Source of the DNA: Solibacillus sp. FSL W7-1464
GTDB lineage: Bacteria > Bacillota > Bacilli > Bacillales_A > Planococcaceae
NCBI RefSeq assembly: GCF_038004425.1
Contig: NZ_JBBORC010000001.1
Location: forward strand, 3,139,001 to 3,203,000
DNA length: 64,000 nt
Direction of reading: 5' to 3'
This document shows, one piece after another, positions 1 to 8,085 of the stretch (its first letter is position 1; every line of letters begins with the position of its first letter). Under the pieces are notes generated by a model. The model was not told where the DNA came from and made no database searches. It was given only the letters and a program-made list of their open reading frames with translations. The position numbers were made by a program, and so were the translations under genes.

Positions 1-1
1 A

Positions 2-205
2 AATGAAATCAATCAGCTTCTCGATTTATTTGAACAAAAAATTTCAGGACCAAATGCTAAAGTGGAAGCTCAACTTTTATTCTCGACATTAAACGGACTA
101 ATCATTTCCTATAAAAAAATTCCCAATCGCGATACAGAAGCCAAAATCGCCGCAATTCAAAAGCTAGCTGATTACTATGTGTCGCAATTAAAAAAACGTT
201 TATAA
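2..205 (+). CDS. C-terminal end of a probable TetR-family regulator (partial)
   Basis: An open frame runs in from the left edge for 67 codons and stops at TAA 203-205. The visible part (LLFSTLNGLIISYKKI, then a basic end QLKKRL) looks like the helical ligand-binding end of a TetR regulator. No DNA-binding domain is visible because the 5' part lies outside the window. It converges on the acyl-CoA synthetase gene and shares a bidirectional terminator with it. A role as regulator of the adjacent fatty-acid genes is only inferred from position. Confidence 0.5.
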   Translation, partial: NEINQLLDLFEQKISGPNAKVEAQLLFSTLNGLIISYKKIPNRDTEAKIAAIQKLADYYVSQLKKRL

Positions 206-236
206 AAGGTGATAGAAAGCTTCTTCTATCACCTTT
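205..236. terminator. Bidirectional intrinsic terminator
   Basis: A 13-bp perfect inverted repeat (AAAGGTGATAGAA / TTCTATCACCTTT) lies between two convergent genes. Confidence 0.8.
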
Positions 237-241
237 CATCG

Positions 242-1711
242 TTATACCGGGTTTGCAACAGTTAAATGTGTTTTTAAAATTTTGCCAACTGCATTGCGAG
301 GTAATTGATCTAAAAATACTACTTCTTTAATAGACTTATAGGATGCTAATCGTTCTTTATTAAAAGCAATTATCTCTGCCTCCGTTACGTGCTCTCCTTC
401 TTTTACGACAATGTAAGCACGCGGTACCTCACCCCATTGTTCATTTGGTACACCGACAACAGCTACTTCTGCTACTGCCGGATGCTCAGCTAGAACAGCT
501 TCTAACTCTGCTGAATATATATTTTCTCCACCACTAATAATCATGTCTTTCAAACGATCCACTACATATAAAAAGCCATCTTCGTCAATATATCCAGCAT
601 CTCCTGTGTACATTTCCCCATTGCGTACTGTTTGCTGATAACTTTCTTCATTTTTGTAATACCCCACAAATACTTGCGGACCGCTTAAAACAATTTCACC
701 GACAGTTCCTTGTGCGACCGGTTCCTTCGTTTCGACATCAACAATATGAACACTCGCTTGCATAACCGGTTTCCCCATCGATGTGAATTTCTCTTTGTTT
801 TGTGACTCCTTCCAAAATGAAACCGCACCTGTAAACTCGGTAATGCCGTACACTTGCTGAATTGGAATACCAAGCTGTCTAAAACCTAAAATAAGTGGGG
901 TTGGTACTACTGAAGCACCACATGAAATATTACGAATACTTGAAATATCGGATTTTACCATTGGATAAGTCTTCAACATAAATGCAAGCATAGCTGGAAC
1001 TGTCATCATCGTTGTAATTTGATGTTCCTGAATCGCTTTCCATGCTTCTACTGGATGAAAGTCCTCCATTAAAATCATTGTTGCCCCAACGTGTACATTC
1101 GTAATAAGTGGAGCAAATCCGCCGATATGGAAAAACGGCGCAACCATTAAGAAACGATCCTGCTCCCACCAATCGATTGTATGGCTTAAACCAATGGAAG
1201 CTGCTTGCAAATTGTAATGCGAGAGCATCGCACCTTTTGGTTTACCTGTTGTTCCAGATGTATACATCATCAAAATTGGCTCATGGTAATGTGTTACATG
1301 AATTGGCTCGGATGCCGTCTCAGAATAAATACCTTGAAGTTCTGATGTGCTAATCCCTGTGATCGGCAACTGCCTTACCACTTCTTGAAACACTTCATCA
1401 TGCACTAGTAATTTAGCGTCACTATGCTCCACAATGTATTGTAACTCTGCCCCTTGTAAACGATAATTTAGCACAACTGTGATAATGCCTAACTTGGCTG
1501 CACCGAAAAATGCTGCTACAACATGCTCGTTATTTTTACAAAGTAATGCAATTTTATCTCCTGCCTGAAGCCCATTCTCCAGCAAATACTGTGCAAAACT
1601 GTTTGCACGAGCATTCATTTCAGCAAATGTTAGCTGCACCTCATTGTGAATAAAACCAACTTTCTCTCCTTGTAATGTTGCACGACTCGCTAATACTTGA
1701 CCAATGTTCAT
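242..1711 (-). CDS. Acyl-CoA synthetase (AMP-forming, fatty acid-CoA ligase type)
   Basis: This 489-residue cytoplasmic enzyme of the ANL superfamily activates a carboxylic acid with ATP and then transfers it to CoA. Visible motifs are the AMP-binding loop MMYTSGTTGKPKGAMLSH near residue 150, the YGITEF motif near 290, YTGDAGYIDEDG with the hinge region VVDRLKD near 370-390, GGENIYSAELE, and the C-terminal catalytic lysine in RNAVGKILK. The length is normal for the family. The ATG at 1711 is preceded by an AAAGGGG ribosome site. It lies 17 bp after an acyl-CoA dehydrogenase gene on the same strand, so the two probably form a fatty-acid degradation operon. The exact acyl substrate cannot be told. 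Confidence 0.9.
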   Translation of the reverse strand: MNIGQVLASRATLQGEKVGFIHNEVQLTFAEMNARANSFAQYLLENGLQAGDKIALLCKNNEHVVAAFFGAAKLGIITVVLNYRLQGAELQYIVEHSDAKLLVHDEVFQEVVRQLPITGISTSELQGIYSETASEPIHVTHYHEPILMMYTSGTTGKPKGAMLSHYNLQAASIGLSHTIDWWEQDRFLMVAPFFHIGGFAPLITNVHVGATMILMEDFHPVEAWKAIQEHQITTMMTVPAMLAFMLKTYPMVKSDISSIRNISCGASVVPTPLILGFRQLGIPIQQVYGITEFTGAVSFWKESQNKEKFTSMGKPVMQASVHIVDVETKEPVAQGTVGEIVLSGPQVFVGYYKNEESYQQTVRNGEMYTGDAGYIDEDGFLYVVDRLKDMIISGGENIYSAELEAVLAEHPAVAEVAVVGVPNEQWGEVPRAYIVVKEGEHVTEAEIIAFNKERLASYKSIKEVVFLDQLPRNAVGKILKTHLTVANPV

Positions 1712-1728
1712 AACCCTATCCCCTTTGT

Positions 1729-3291
1729 TTATAAAATTGGTAAATCTTCAAACGGCTTTGTTACATATTCCTGATACGAGACAAAAAGCTCCTCCCATAA
1801 AGCTTCCCATCGACGAGCTGCACGCATATTTTCTTGATTTGGGAAATCGACTAAATTAATTGAAGCAATCGATTCAATTTCCTTTGCATAATTATTTAGT
1901 TCTTGCTCCGATAACTGCGGGAACATTTCACGAAGCACATCTGGCAATGGCCATTTTGACTTCAATAAATCACGATAAACTTGCGCTAACAGTACATTCC
2001 TTGGACCTTCCCACAGTTCATTGACCATACTGTCCCTAAACAATCTCGGAATATCACTAAAATCTTCAATCGCTCCGTTCCCCCCGAATAAGGAAATGGC
2101 TAAACGTAATTTTTCAACAGTCTCTTTCGAAGCATATATTTTTTGAAGTAAAATCATTTCACGGTTCGCAAAGGCCTTTAATGGGGAACCATCCATTGAA
2201 TCAAATCTTTTATAAATATTAAATGCTGTCGCTACCGTTCTTTTCGCTGCATATTCCAAATCTGCTATTTGCGCAGCCGCCATTGGAAACTGCTCAATTT
2301 TACGACCAAACACATCCCGGAAACCCGCGTATAGCTTCGCTTCCCGAGCAGCACGCATCATAAATGCCCCACTACCAAATCCAATATCTAAACGGGATCT
2401 TGTAAGTACGATACTAACAGCAATTGCTACACCTTTATTTTGTTGCCCGATTTGATACGCGAGTGCACCTTTATATTCAATCTCGCCTGAAGGAAGCTCA
2501 CTTGTGCCAAGTTTCCACTTTAAACGGTTAATTTCATAATGATTACGAATTTCTTTTTCTTTATTCCCTGGTAACCATGAAGGCACGATAAATGTCGCAA
2601 CATCATCAGTCCCTTCAATACGTGCTGTCACCACTGCATAATCTGAGTGAACAGCTGAGCAGAAAAATTTATGTCCATATAAACGATAGACCTCACCATC
2701 CGGTACAGCCTTCAAAACATTCGCTGGAATATTTGAGCCGCCCTGCATTTCAGTCATATACTGTGCACCTATTCCAAAGTCACCGTTGATTCCTTCTTTT
2801 ACATGTCGATGAATTTCGCGCACTGCTTCAGGTACTTCATCATAATAAGCCTCGATGAGTGCAATCAGACCATCCGTACAAACAAGCGGACAAGAGATAC
2901 CGGCTTCGCCATTGCCTTGTAAAAGATAGCGTTTAATAATCCCCTCATACGGTAAGTTGTTTTCTGAAAAAACAGCTTCACGAAAAACTTCTTGTGTTAT
3001 TTGCACCGCCTCTTGTGGTCGGATAATGCGGTCAATGCGATGATTATAAGCATCAAAATGTCGGATTTTCGGATGGTTTTCGGGACGTGCGTATTCTGCT
3101 GTTGCACGACGCCAGTCATAAGAAAGCTTTTCACTAAATGGTTTCAGTGACATTATTAATTCGTCATAGCCATTACCCGTAAACTCTTTTAATACTTGTT
3201 GGAGAAACGGATTGTCTAAATCATTGAGTGCGGCTCGACTCTCCAAAAACTCATCAAAAGTGTATTGTTCATTTTTCTGTACTTTAATCAT
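1729..3291 (-). CDS. Acyl-CoA dehydrogenase, long AidB-like type
   Basis: A 520-residue FAD-dependent acyl-CoA dehydrogenase. Visible features are an N-terminal helical region, the YMTEMQGGSNIPAN segment (compare MTEKQGGS in AidB-type enzymes) near 195, and a C-terminal LFGGNGAIEDFSDIPRLFRD followed by NELWEGPRNVLL, also AidB-like. The frame is open further upstream, but ATG 3291 has a good AAGGAG ribosome site 8 bp before it. The extra upstream codons enter the group II intron end, so they are not native. It probably introduces the alpha-beta double bond in an acyl-CoA made by the adjacent ligase. A protective AidB-like role is an alternative. Confidence 0.85.
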   Translation of the reverse strand: MIKVQKNEQYTFDEFLESRAALNDLDNPFLQQVLKEFTGNGYDELIMSLKPFSEKLSYDWRRATAEYARPENHPKIRHFDAYNHRIDRIIRPQEAVQITQEVFREAVFSENNLPYEGIIKRYLLQGNGEAGISCPLVCTDGLIALIEAYYDEVPEAVREIHRHVKEGINGDFGIGAQYMTEMQGGSNIPANVLKAVPDGEVYRLYGHKFFCSAVHSDYAVVTARIEGTDDVATFIVPSWLPGNKEKEIRNHYEINRLKWKLGTSELPSGEIEYKGALAYQIGQQNKGVAIAVSIVLTRSRLDIGFGSGAFMMRAAREAKLYAGFRDVFGRKIEQFPMAAAQIADLEYAAKRTVATAFNIYKRFDSMDGSPLKAFANREMILLQKIYASKETVEKLRLAISLFGGNGAIEDFSDIPRLFRDSMVNELWEGPRNVLLAQVYRDLLKSKWPLPDVLREMFPQLSEQELNNYAKEIESIASINLVDFPNQENMRAARRWEALWEELFVSYQEYVTKPFEDLPIL

Positions 3292-3321
3292 CAATTCATC
3301 TCCTTTTTCCTGAATTTTACA

Positions 3322-5211
3322 ATCGAGTAGGAGGCTAGCCATTAATTGGCTAGCCGACCTCTCACACCACCGTACGTACGGTTCCGTATACGGCGGTTCA
3401 ACCTTTTGAGTATCTTTGCTCGTAAAATTGGGACAGGTCTTTCAGTCCCCATTTTACGAGCCTTTTATTTGGAATGGCTTGGTGTAGAACCTCGCTTCGT
3501 GATATTCGCCAGTACCCTTTTCTTGAATGCGCCGTTTTCATCGCTTCATCATGTTGGATTCCGTATTGGCGTAATTTCACATATTTAGTTCGTGGTAGCT
3601 TCCACCGTTTCCATATTAATTGACGTAAGCGATGGTTTAACCATCCCTGTAATTCTTGGATGAAAGTTTTCATGTTGGCAACTCCATAGTAATTAATCCA
3701 ACCAACCGTTGTTTGATTGATTCTTTTCACAATCTCACTAAATGTCCCTGTTCGTTTACGACTCGTCAGTATTCTTAGCTTATCTTTTAGTCGTTTCTTG
3801 GCGGACTTGATTGGTCGGTATCCCACTTTCCCGACAGATTTTGTAGATGAAACCCTAAGAATGTAGCTGCTGTTGCGCCACACACTTTACTTTTCTGCTC
3901 ATTGATTGTGAGACCCAGTTCATCTTCGATAAAATTCTTGACACTGGTCATGACGCGTTCACCTGCTCTTGGTGACTTTACATAAATCACAAAATCATCC
4001 GCATAGCGAATGAATCGGTGTCCTCGTTTTTCTAACTCTCTATCTAGCTTGTTTAAATACACGTTTGCTAGAATTGGAGAGAGTGGACCCCCTTGGGGTG
4101 TACCTTCTGTCGTTTCAATGAGGATGTCCTTGTCCAATATGCCTGAGCGTAAGAATTTCCATATTAGCTTAAGTACTATTTTATCTGTTATGAATTCTTC
4201 CAAATAAGCTCGTAGTCGCTGGTGATGAATCGTATCGAAGTAACTTTTCAAGTCACAGTCCACCACTGTTCGATAACCTTCCTCGTAATATTTCTTAGCG
4301 AGGGCAATTGCCTGGTGTTGGTTTCGACCTTTTCGAAAGCCAAAACTTTTGTCTGAAAAGTGTGGATCAATTATTGGTTGGATGACTTGTAGAATGGCTT
4401 GTTGAACAACTCTGTCCAATACACATGGTATACCTAGATATCGTTTGGAGCCATCCGCTTTTGGGATAGCTACTCGTTTCACTGGTTGAGGTTGGTAGGA
4501 ACCATCTTTTAATTTCCTTTTCAATGGTTCCTCATATTTTATTAAATGCGCCTTCAGTCCATCAACCGTGATACCATCGATTCCAGGTGCTCCTCCATTT
4601 CCTTTTACTTTCTTATATGCATTCCATAGGTTTCTATGGGACGCAATTCTGTCAATTAAATTGATACTTTCTTGTTTCTTCATTTCCATGTTTACATCCC
4701 TACACGCTCTTATATACTCTTTCGCTTCCAGCTTATCCCTCTATAAGTAGCCATCTATTCGGTCTATACCTTGATGTTTTCTGTGTTTTGGCGGGATGTC
4801 TCCACCTCCTTGTTTCTTTCAAGATTTAAAAGATTGTTCGGCCCTTCATCTTTTGTCGAAGACTACTATGGCTTCTGCTGACTTCTCTTGATTCATCCAT
4901 TTATCACTAAACAAATTGTTAATTGAATAACCCTCAAGAGACCTCCCCGGGTAAGCACAACCGCCTTCCTCTCATGTAACTGCCAGATTTACTGTATGGG
5001 ATTTGGGCAGTATTGGACTTCGCTTTGTTTGGCAAGCTCATCCGTCCCAAGTCAGCCTTTTATCTGATTTCTGTTCGTCAGTTCGAGAGTTTGCGTCCGA
5101 CTTCCTTCAGATTCCACGTCACCATGGACACCCTTGTCTTTCGCTAACAGTTCCTACTGCCAAGCCTGTAGTGGACTTTCACCACCAGGCTGTTGTGCAT
5201 GCCGGGCACAC
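3322..5211 (-). mobile_element. Group II intron, probable IIC (bacterial class C) type
   Basis: On the minus strand the element begins with GTGTGCCCGGCATG at 5211, matching the conserved GUGYG 5' end. It ends at about 3322 after a domain V-like hairpin (3361-3400, with CCGTATACGG and CCGTACGTACGG) and a domain VI-like hairpin (3331-3352). Length is about 1890 nt. It encodes a reverse transcriptase/maturase, now frameshifted. The upstream flank is an intrinsic-terminator hairpin (5218-5250) followed by TTATTTT, the typical target of class C introns. Domains I-III fill roughly 4690-5211, so that stretch needs no other gene. The exact 3' border is judged by eye. Confidence 0.85.
3398..4689 (-). 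pseudogene. Group II intron reverse transcriptase/maturase, frameshifted
   Basis: The N-terminal frame (4689 down to about 3840) carries the RT domain: GAPGIDGITVDGL, the finger motif YLGIPCVLDRVVQQAI, SFGFRKGRNQHQAI, TEGTPQGGPLSPILANVYL and the catalytic RYADDFVIYVKS near residue 225. At about 3836-3850 (around codons SGK) the sense switches to another frame. That second frame holds the maturase X domain (IKSAKKRLKDKLRIL, WINYYGVANMKTF) and ends at 3398. Joining the frames gives about 425 residues, the usual size for class C introns. One base has probably been lost or gained, so the protein should be inactive unless this is a sequencing error or a recoding site. Confidence 0.88.
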
Positions 5212-5217
5212 CAAAAT

Positions 5218-5250
5218 AACCCCAAAAGTAAACACTGTTTACTTTTAGGG
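5218..5250. terminator. Terminator-type hairpin used as intron target
   Basis: An inverted repeat (AACCCCAAAAGTAAAC / GTTTACTTTTAGGGTT) is followed on the minus strand by TTATTTT and then directly by the intron 5' end. A T-run also follows on the plus strand, so it may work both ways. Confidence 0.75.
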
Positions 5251-5373
5251 TTGAACTTTTTCAAGGTAAGCTTCCGATTGTTAGATAAAAAGCAAAATAG
5301 ATGTTACAAAACGACACAGGAAATATTTTTTTAACTACATACATGACAACAATCAGTTTCTTTTTGACTATTA

Positions 5374-5405
5374 TCATTGTCATTATGACTTATATCGTTT
5401 ACAAT
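5374..5405 (+). promoter_or_regulatory. Sigma-A promoter with palindromic operator for the XRE gene
   Basis: TTGTCA (5377-5382) and TACAAT (5400-5405) are separated by 17 bp. The -35 region overlaps the perfect palindrome GTCATTATGAC (5379-5389), which suits autoregulation by the XRE protein encoded 18 bp downstream. Autoregulation is inferred. Confidence 0.6.
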
Positions 5406-5422
5406 TGCTTTGAGGTGATGAA

Positions 5423-5629
5423 ATGAAAAACAGATTAAAGGAGTTGCGTGCTAGAGAAGGTATGAACCAAACGGATTTAGCCAAAAAGGCAAAGATCTCT
5501 CGCCAAACAATTAGTCTGATTGAAAGAAATGAATATATGCCATCATTATTAATCGCCACAAAAATCGCGAATGTATTTAATGAACCCATTGAACAAATTT
5601 TTATTTTTGAGAAGGAGGAACTAGAATGA
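5423..5629 (+). CDS. Small XRE-family HTH regulator
   Basis: A 68-residue protein that is almost only a Cro/CI-type helix-turn-helix (about residues 5-58: NRLKELRAREGMNQTDLAKK, SRQTISLIERN, PSLLIATKIANVF). It is the compact type often paired with a membrane protein of unknown function. GAGGTG lies just before the ATG. The stop overlaps the start of the next gene (ATGA), so the two are translationally coupled. It probably binds its own promoter, where a perfect 11-bp palindrome overlaps the -35 region. Confidence 0.88.
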   Translation: MKNRLKELRAREGMNQTDLAKKAKISRQTISLIERNEYMPSLLIATKIANVFNEPIEQIFIFEKEELE

Positions 5630-6306
5630 TTATGTTAACAACTGCATTAATTATTACAATTTACAGCCTGCAACAATTATGGGTATCCCATTCTGTTATT
5701 TCTACAACGGAAACGCTTTTATTTCTTTGCAATATTAGTAGCGGCCTTTTATTAGTTTTTGCAGCTGCCTACAATATTAAAATATCACGTGCTATGAACT
5801 TTTCGCCAACCGATAATGAAGACACTTTTTTCGACTCCCTTGAACGAAAATATTATCGAATCCCAAATTCAATCATAACTGCACTGGTCATTGCTTTTAT
5901 AGCAACTGTCATCGGCTTTATATTCTTACGAGAAGACCATCCGCAAATTGTATTAACATCATTTATTCTTGGAGTTGTTTCATTATTGTTATCCATGTCA
6001 GATTCAAAAATGACATCGATCATTTTCCCGAATTATTCCCCTCCTGTACCAAATACAAAGGAGCCTGTTTTAGATACCTTAAACATGTACGATGACGGAC
6101 AAAAATATGTATTGTTAAAATCGTTATATAAATTATATTTCCTTATTCTATTTCTGCTCGTCTTACTTATTTTCGGACTCATGTATTACTCTATATTATC
6201 CGGTAATAACCAAACTGTAAGTATTATTGGTATCGGTGTAATTTTACTGATCAGCTTAACTATTTTTACGAGCAGTTTAAAACCCCAGAAAGCCATTAAA
6301 AAGTAA
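5626..6306 (+). CDS. Membrane protein paired with XRE regulator (DUF3169-like)
   Basis: A 226-residue protein with about six hydrophobic segments (near residues 5-22, 30-48, 84-104, 109-127, 167-189 and 197-217). A polar loop holds ERKYYRIPNS, and a second holds DGQKYVLLKSLYKLYF before the fifth segment. The layout, size and XRE partner resemble the DUF3169 membrane family, but this assignment is from memory of the family pattern. AAGGAGG lies 8 bp before ATG 5626. The function is unknown; a membrane sensor or immunity-type module with its regulator is possible. Confidence 0.7.
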   Translation: MIMLTTALIITIYSLQQLWVSHSVISTTETLLFLCNISSGLLLVFAAAYNIKISRAMNFSPTDNEDTFFDSLERKYYRIPNSIITALVIAFIATVIGFIFLREDHPQIVLTSFILGVVSLLLSMSDSKMTSIIFPNYSPPVPNTKEPVLDTLNMYDDGQKYVLLKSLYKLYFLILFLLVLLIFGLMYYSILSGNNQTVSIIGIGVILLISLTIFTSSLKPQKAIKK

Positions 6307-6333
6307 GAATCAAAATTGTCCTCAACCTTTAGA

Positions 6334-6374
6334 AAGCTCTGTTTTAACCTACCTAAAACAGGGCTTACTTTTTC
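6334..6374. terminator. Intrinsic terminator between convergent genes
   Basis: Inverted repeat AAGCTCTGTTTTA / TAAAACAGGGCTT followed by ACTTTTT. It overlaps the end of the small minus-strand membrane protein gene. Confidence 0.75.
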
Positions 6375-6568
6375 TCCCCGCGTTTTTTTGGGGGTGTATT
6401 CGCCCAATTTGTAATTACTAAGGATAAGTAGAGAATTACAATCGCAATTACGGTAAAGGATAAATTCTCCTTCCATTTAATATCAGCATTCAAAACATAT
6501 TGACCAACTGTGGCAAGAATAAAATAAATAATGGGATAGCTAAAATAATATAATTGATTTTTTCTCAT
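6365..6568 (-). CDS. Small two-helix membrane protein
   Basis: A 67-residue protein with two hydrophobic segments (residues about 7-27 and 37-54) and a basic tail (PPKKRGEKK). A GGGGAGAAGAG stretch lies upstream of the ATG, with rather wide spacing. It converges with the XRE/membrane pair. No family is recognised and the function is unknown. Confidence 0.5.
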   Translation of the reverse strand: MRKNQLYYFSYPIIYFILATVGQYVLNADIKWKENLSFTVIAIVILYLSLVITNWANTPPKKRGEKK

Positions 6569-6652
6569 ATAATCACTCTTCTCCCCTCGTTATCTGGTCT
6601 TATTTACCTCTTAATCCACCCTACCATATATCACCAGTTGCTCATATTATTA

Positions 6653-6705
6653 AATAGTCCTAAAACGGAAAAACGCGATCTTCTTATTGAAGGTTCGCGC
6701 CATGA
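6653..6705. repeat. Palindromic intergenic repeat, GGCCCTATAACGG family, copy A
   Basis: Contains CCTAAAACGGAAAAACGCGATC and the stem-loop CGCGATCTTC TTATT GAAGGTTCGCG (6674-6699). It shares the order ACGG-box then CGCGATNTTC-TTATT-GAAGNNTCGCG with copies near 24562 and 26475. Confidence 0.65.
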
Positions 6706-6744
6706 CCCGATTGTTGTATAAATGAAGACATCGATATATTATAA

Positions 6745-6891
6745 TTTACATATATTGTATGGATAGATGATCTTGTGGAGACTATTTCTGAGTATAATAC
6801 AATTGTAGAACGGGGGGCTAAAATAGCAGCTAATAGTGCAATGAAGCGCCCACCGGATGATCAGGGGGGCGCTATTTCATTTACTTATTGA
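6745..6891 (+). pseudogene. Coding remnant without a start
   Basis: A 48-codon open frame, with a stop just upstream at 6742, ends in TGA 6889-6891. It reads as protein-like sequence (IDDLVETISEYNTIVERGAK, then SAMKRPPDDQGG). There is no ribosome site and only a late internal ATG. It looks like the 3' end of a degraded gene. I do not recognise the parent family. Confidence 0.35.
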
Positions 6892-6923
6892 TAGTTTTAA
6901 ACACATGGGACATGCTTCTTTTG

Positions 6924-7433
6924 TTAGCTTTCTCTAGTTAACCTTACATTAGCCAAGGAATTTCCCAGTTCTCCGTTAATAACTGATAAGCTGCCATCGT
7001 TTTCGAGAACGATGGCTTTCACTTCCTTTAAGTCGCCGATTCCATCATTCCGTACAGACTGCAGTATATCGCCCTCGCTAATTCTTTCTTTTTTCATAGT
7101 TTCTCTAAGAAATGAACCGTTCAAATAGAGCAGGCTCGGCTCGGATTTAATAATTTTATTGAATTTTTCCCAACGTACAGATGTGAATGTCAATAGGAAT
7201 TGCAAGAGGATCAACAGGACAAATGCTAACAGTCCCTCCAGCAAGCTCACATTTTTATCCAATAAAATTGTAGAGAGGACAGAACCAATTGCTACTGTTA
7301 CGACTAAATCGAAAGCATTTAATTGGGTTAACGACCGTTTCCCGGAAGTCAGCAGAAAGAAGACGAGACCGACATAAGCAAGAATGCCAACAGTGATAAT
7401 TCGAATAAAACTTTCCAATGTTATGGAGAACAT
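6924..7433 (-). CDS. DUF421 (YetF/YkjA-type) membrane protein
   Basis: A 169-residue protein with three N-terminal transmembrane segments (about 10-30, 40-57 and 62-82) and a cytoplasmic domain from about 85. Family features are the GKRSLTQLNAFDLVVTVAIGS segment between helices 1 and 2, and the soluble SEPSLLYLNGSFLRE and ILQSVRNDGI stretches. The length is on the short side for the family. GAGGAGC precedes the ATG. These proteins are envelope-associated and some act in spores, but the precise function is not established. Confidence 0.85.
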   Translation of the reverse strand: MFSITLESFIRIITVGILAYVGLVFFLLTSGKRSLTQLNAFDLVVTVAIGSVLSTILLDKNVSLLEGLLAFVLLILLQFLLTFTSVRWEKFNKIIKSEPSLLYLNGSFLRETMKKERISEGDILQSVRNDGIGDLKEVKAIVLENDGSLSVINGELGNSLANVRLTRES

Positions 7434-8085
7434 GCTACCAGCTCCTCTCTGTAATCATTAGCGGCTCAAGCAGGCAATCGTCGGGTTAAAAATTCTTATC
7501 TAATAAATTCTCAAAACCATTTAAGTTGCTGTATCTACTCTCTATACCCCATTCCTAACTTCCAAATGCTCATTGCTTTAATTTAATGCCTGATCACACA
7601 AAAAAATACATCCTGAAAAAATAATCATTACGTATTTAATGACCACATAAATCATATATTTATACATTGCGTACTATTTTAATTGATTGATTACTAATCA
7701 TCTAAATAAATTATCGATAGAGGGGGGCGAAATAAAGTTTTAGAAAATCATCGACATTCTAATTCAAGCGGTGAAGCAATAATAGATTGATTAGCACAAA
7801 ATCAGGAGTTCGACTGCAAGGCTTATAAGCACTATTCGAGCCTTATTAATAAATGCTCTATGGATTTACCTATGACTAATTAAAATATGCGTTGTAAGAA
7901 CTTGTTTATATAAGGTGGTTAAGTATTGGACTCGAACTTAAATAGTACTATTATTTTACATTTGACTATGTTAACGTTTTTAAAGCACCTATCGTTATTT
8001 TGAATAAAACAGCTTATTTGCACCGCCATTTTGAAATAATTCTCCTATAGTTGCTAGCCATCTATAACAAAAATGAAAGGTAGGA
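7434..8085. other. Intergenic stretch, no gene seen
   Basis: About 650 bp of AT-rich sequence between divergent genes. It must hold the promoters of the DUF421 gene and the SLH protein gene. A short open segment near 7738-7790 encodes NHRHSNSSGEA but has no start. Nothing else is recognisable. Confidence 0.6.

Noticed and set aside
5003-5334. Two overlapping frames near the intron 5' end
   Set aside because: They lie in intron domain I and the target hairpin; no ribosome site.
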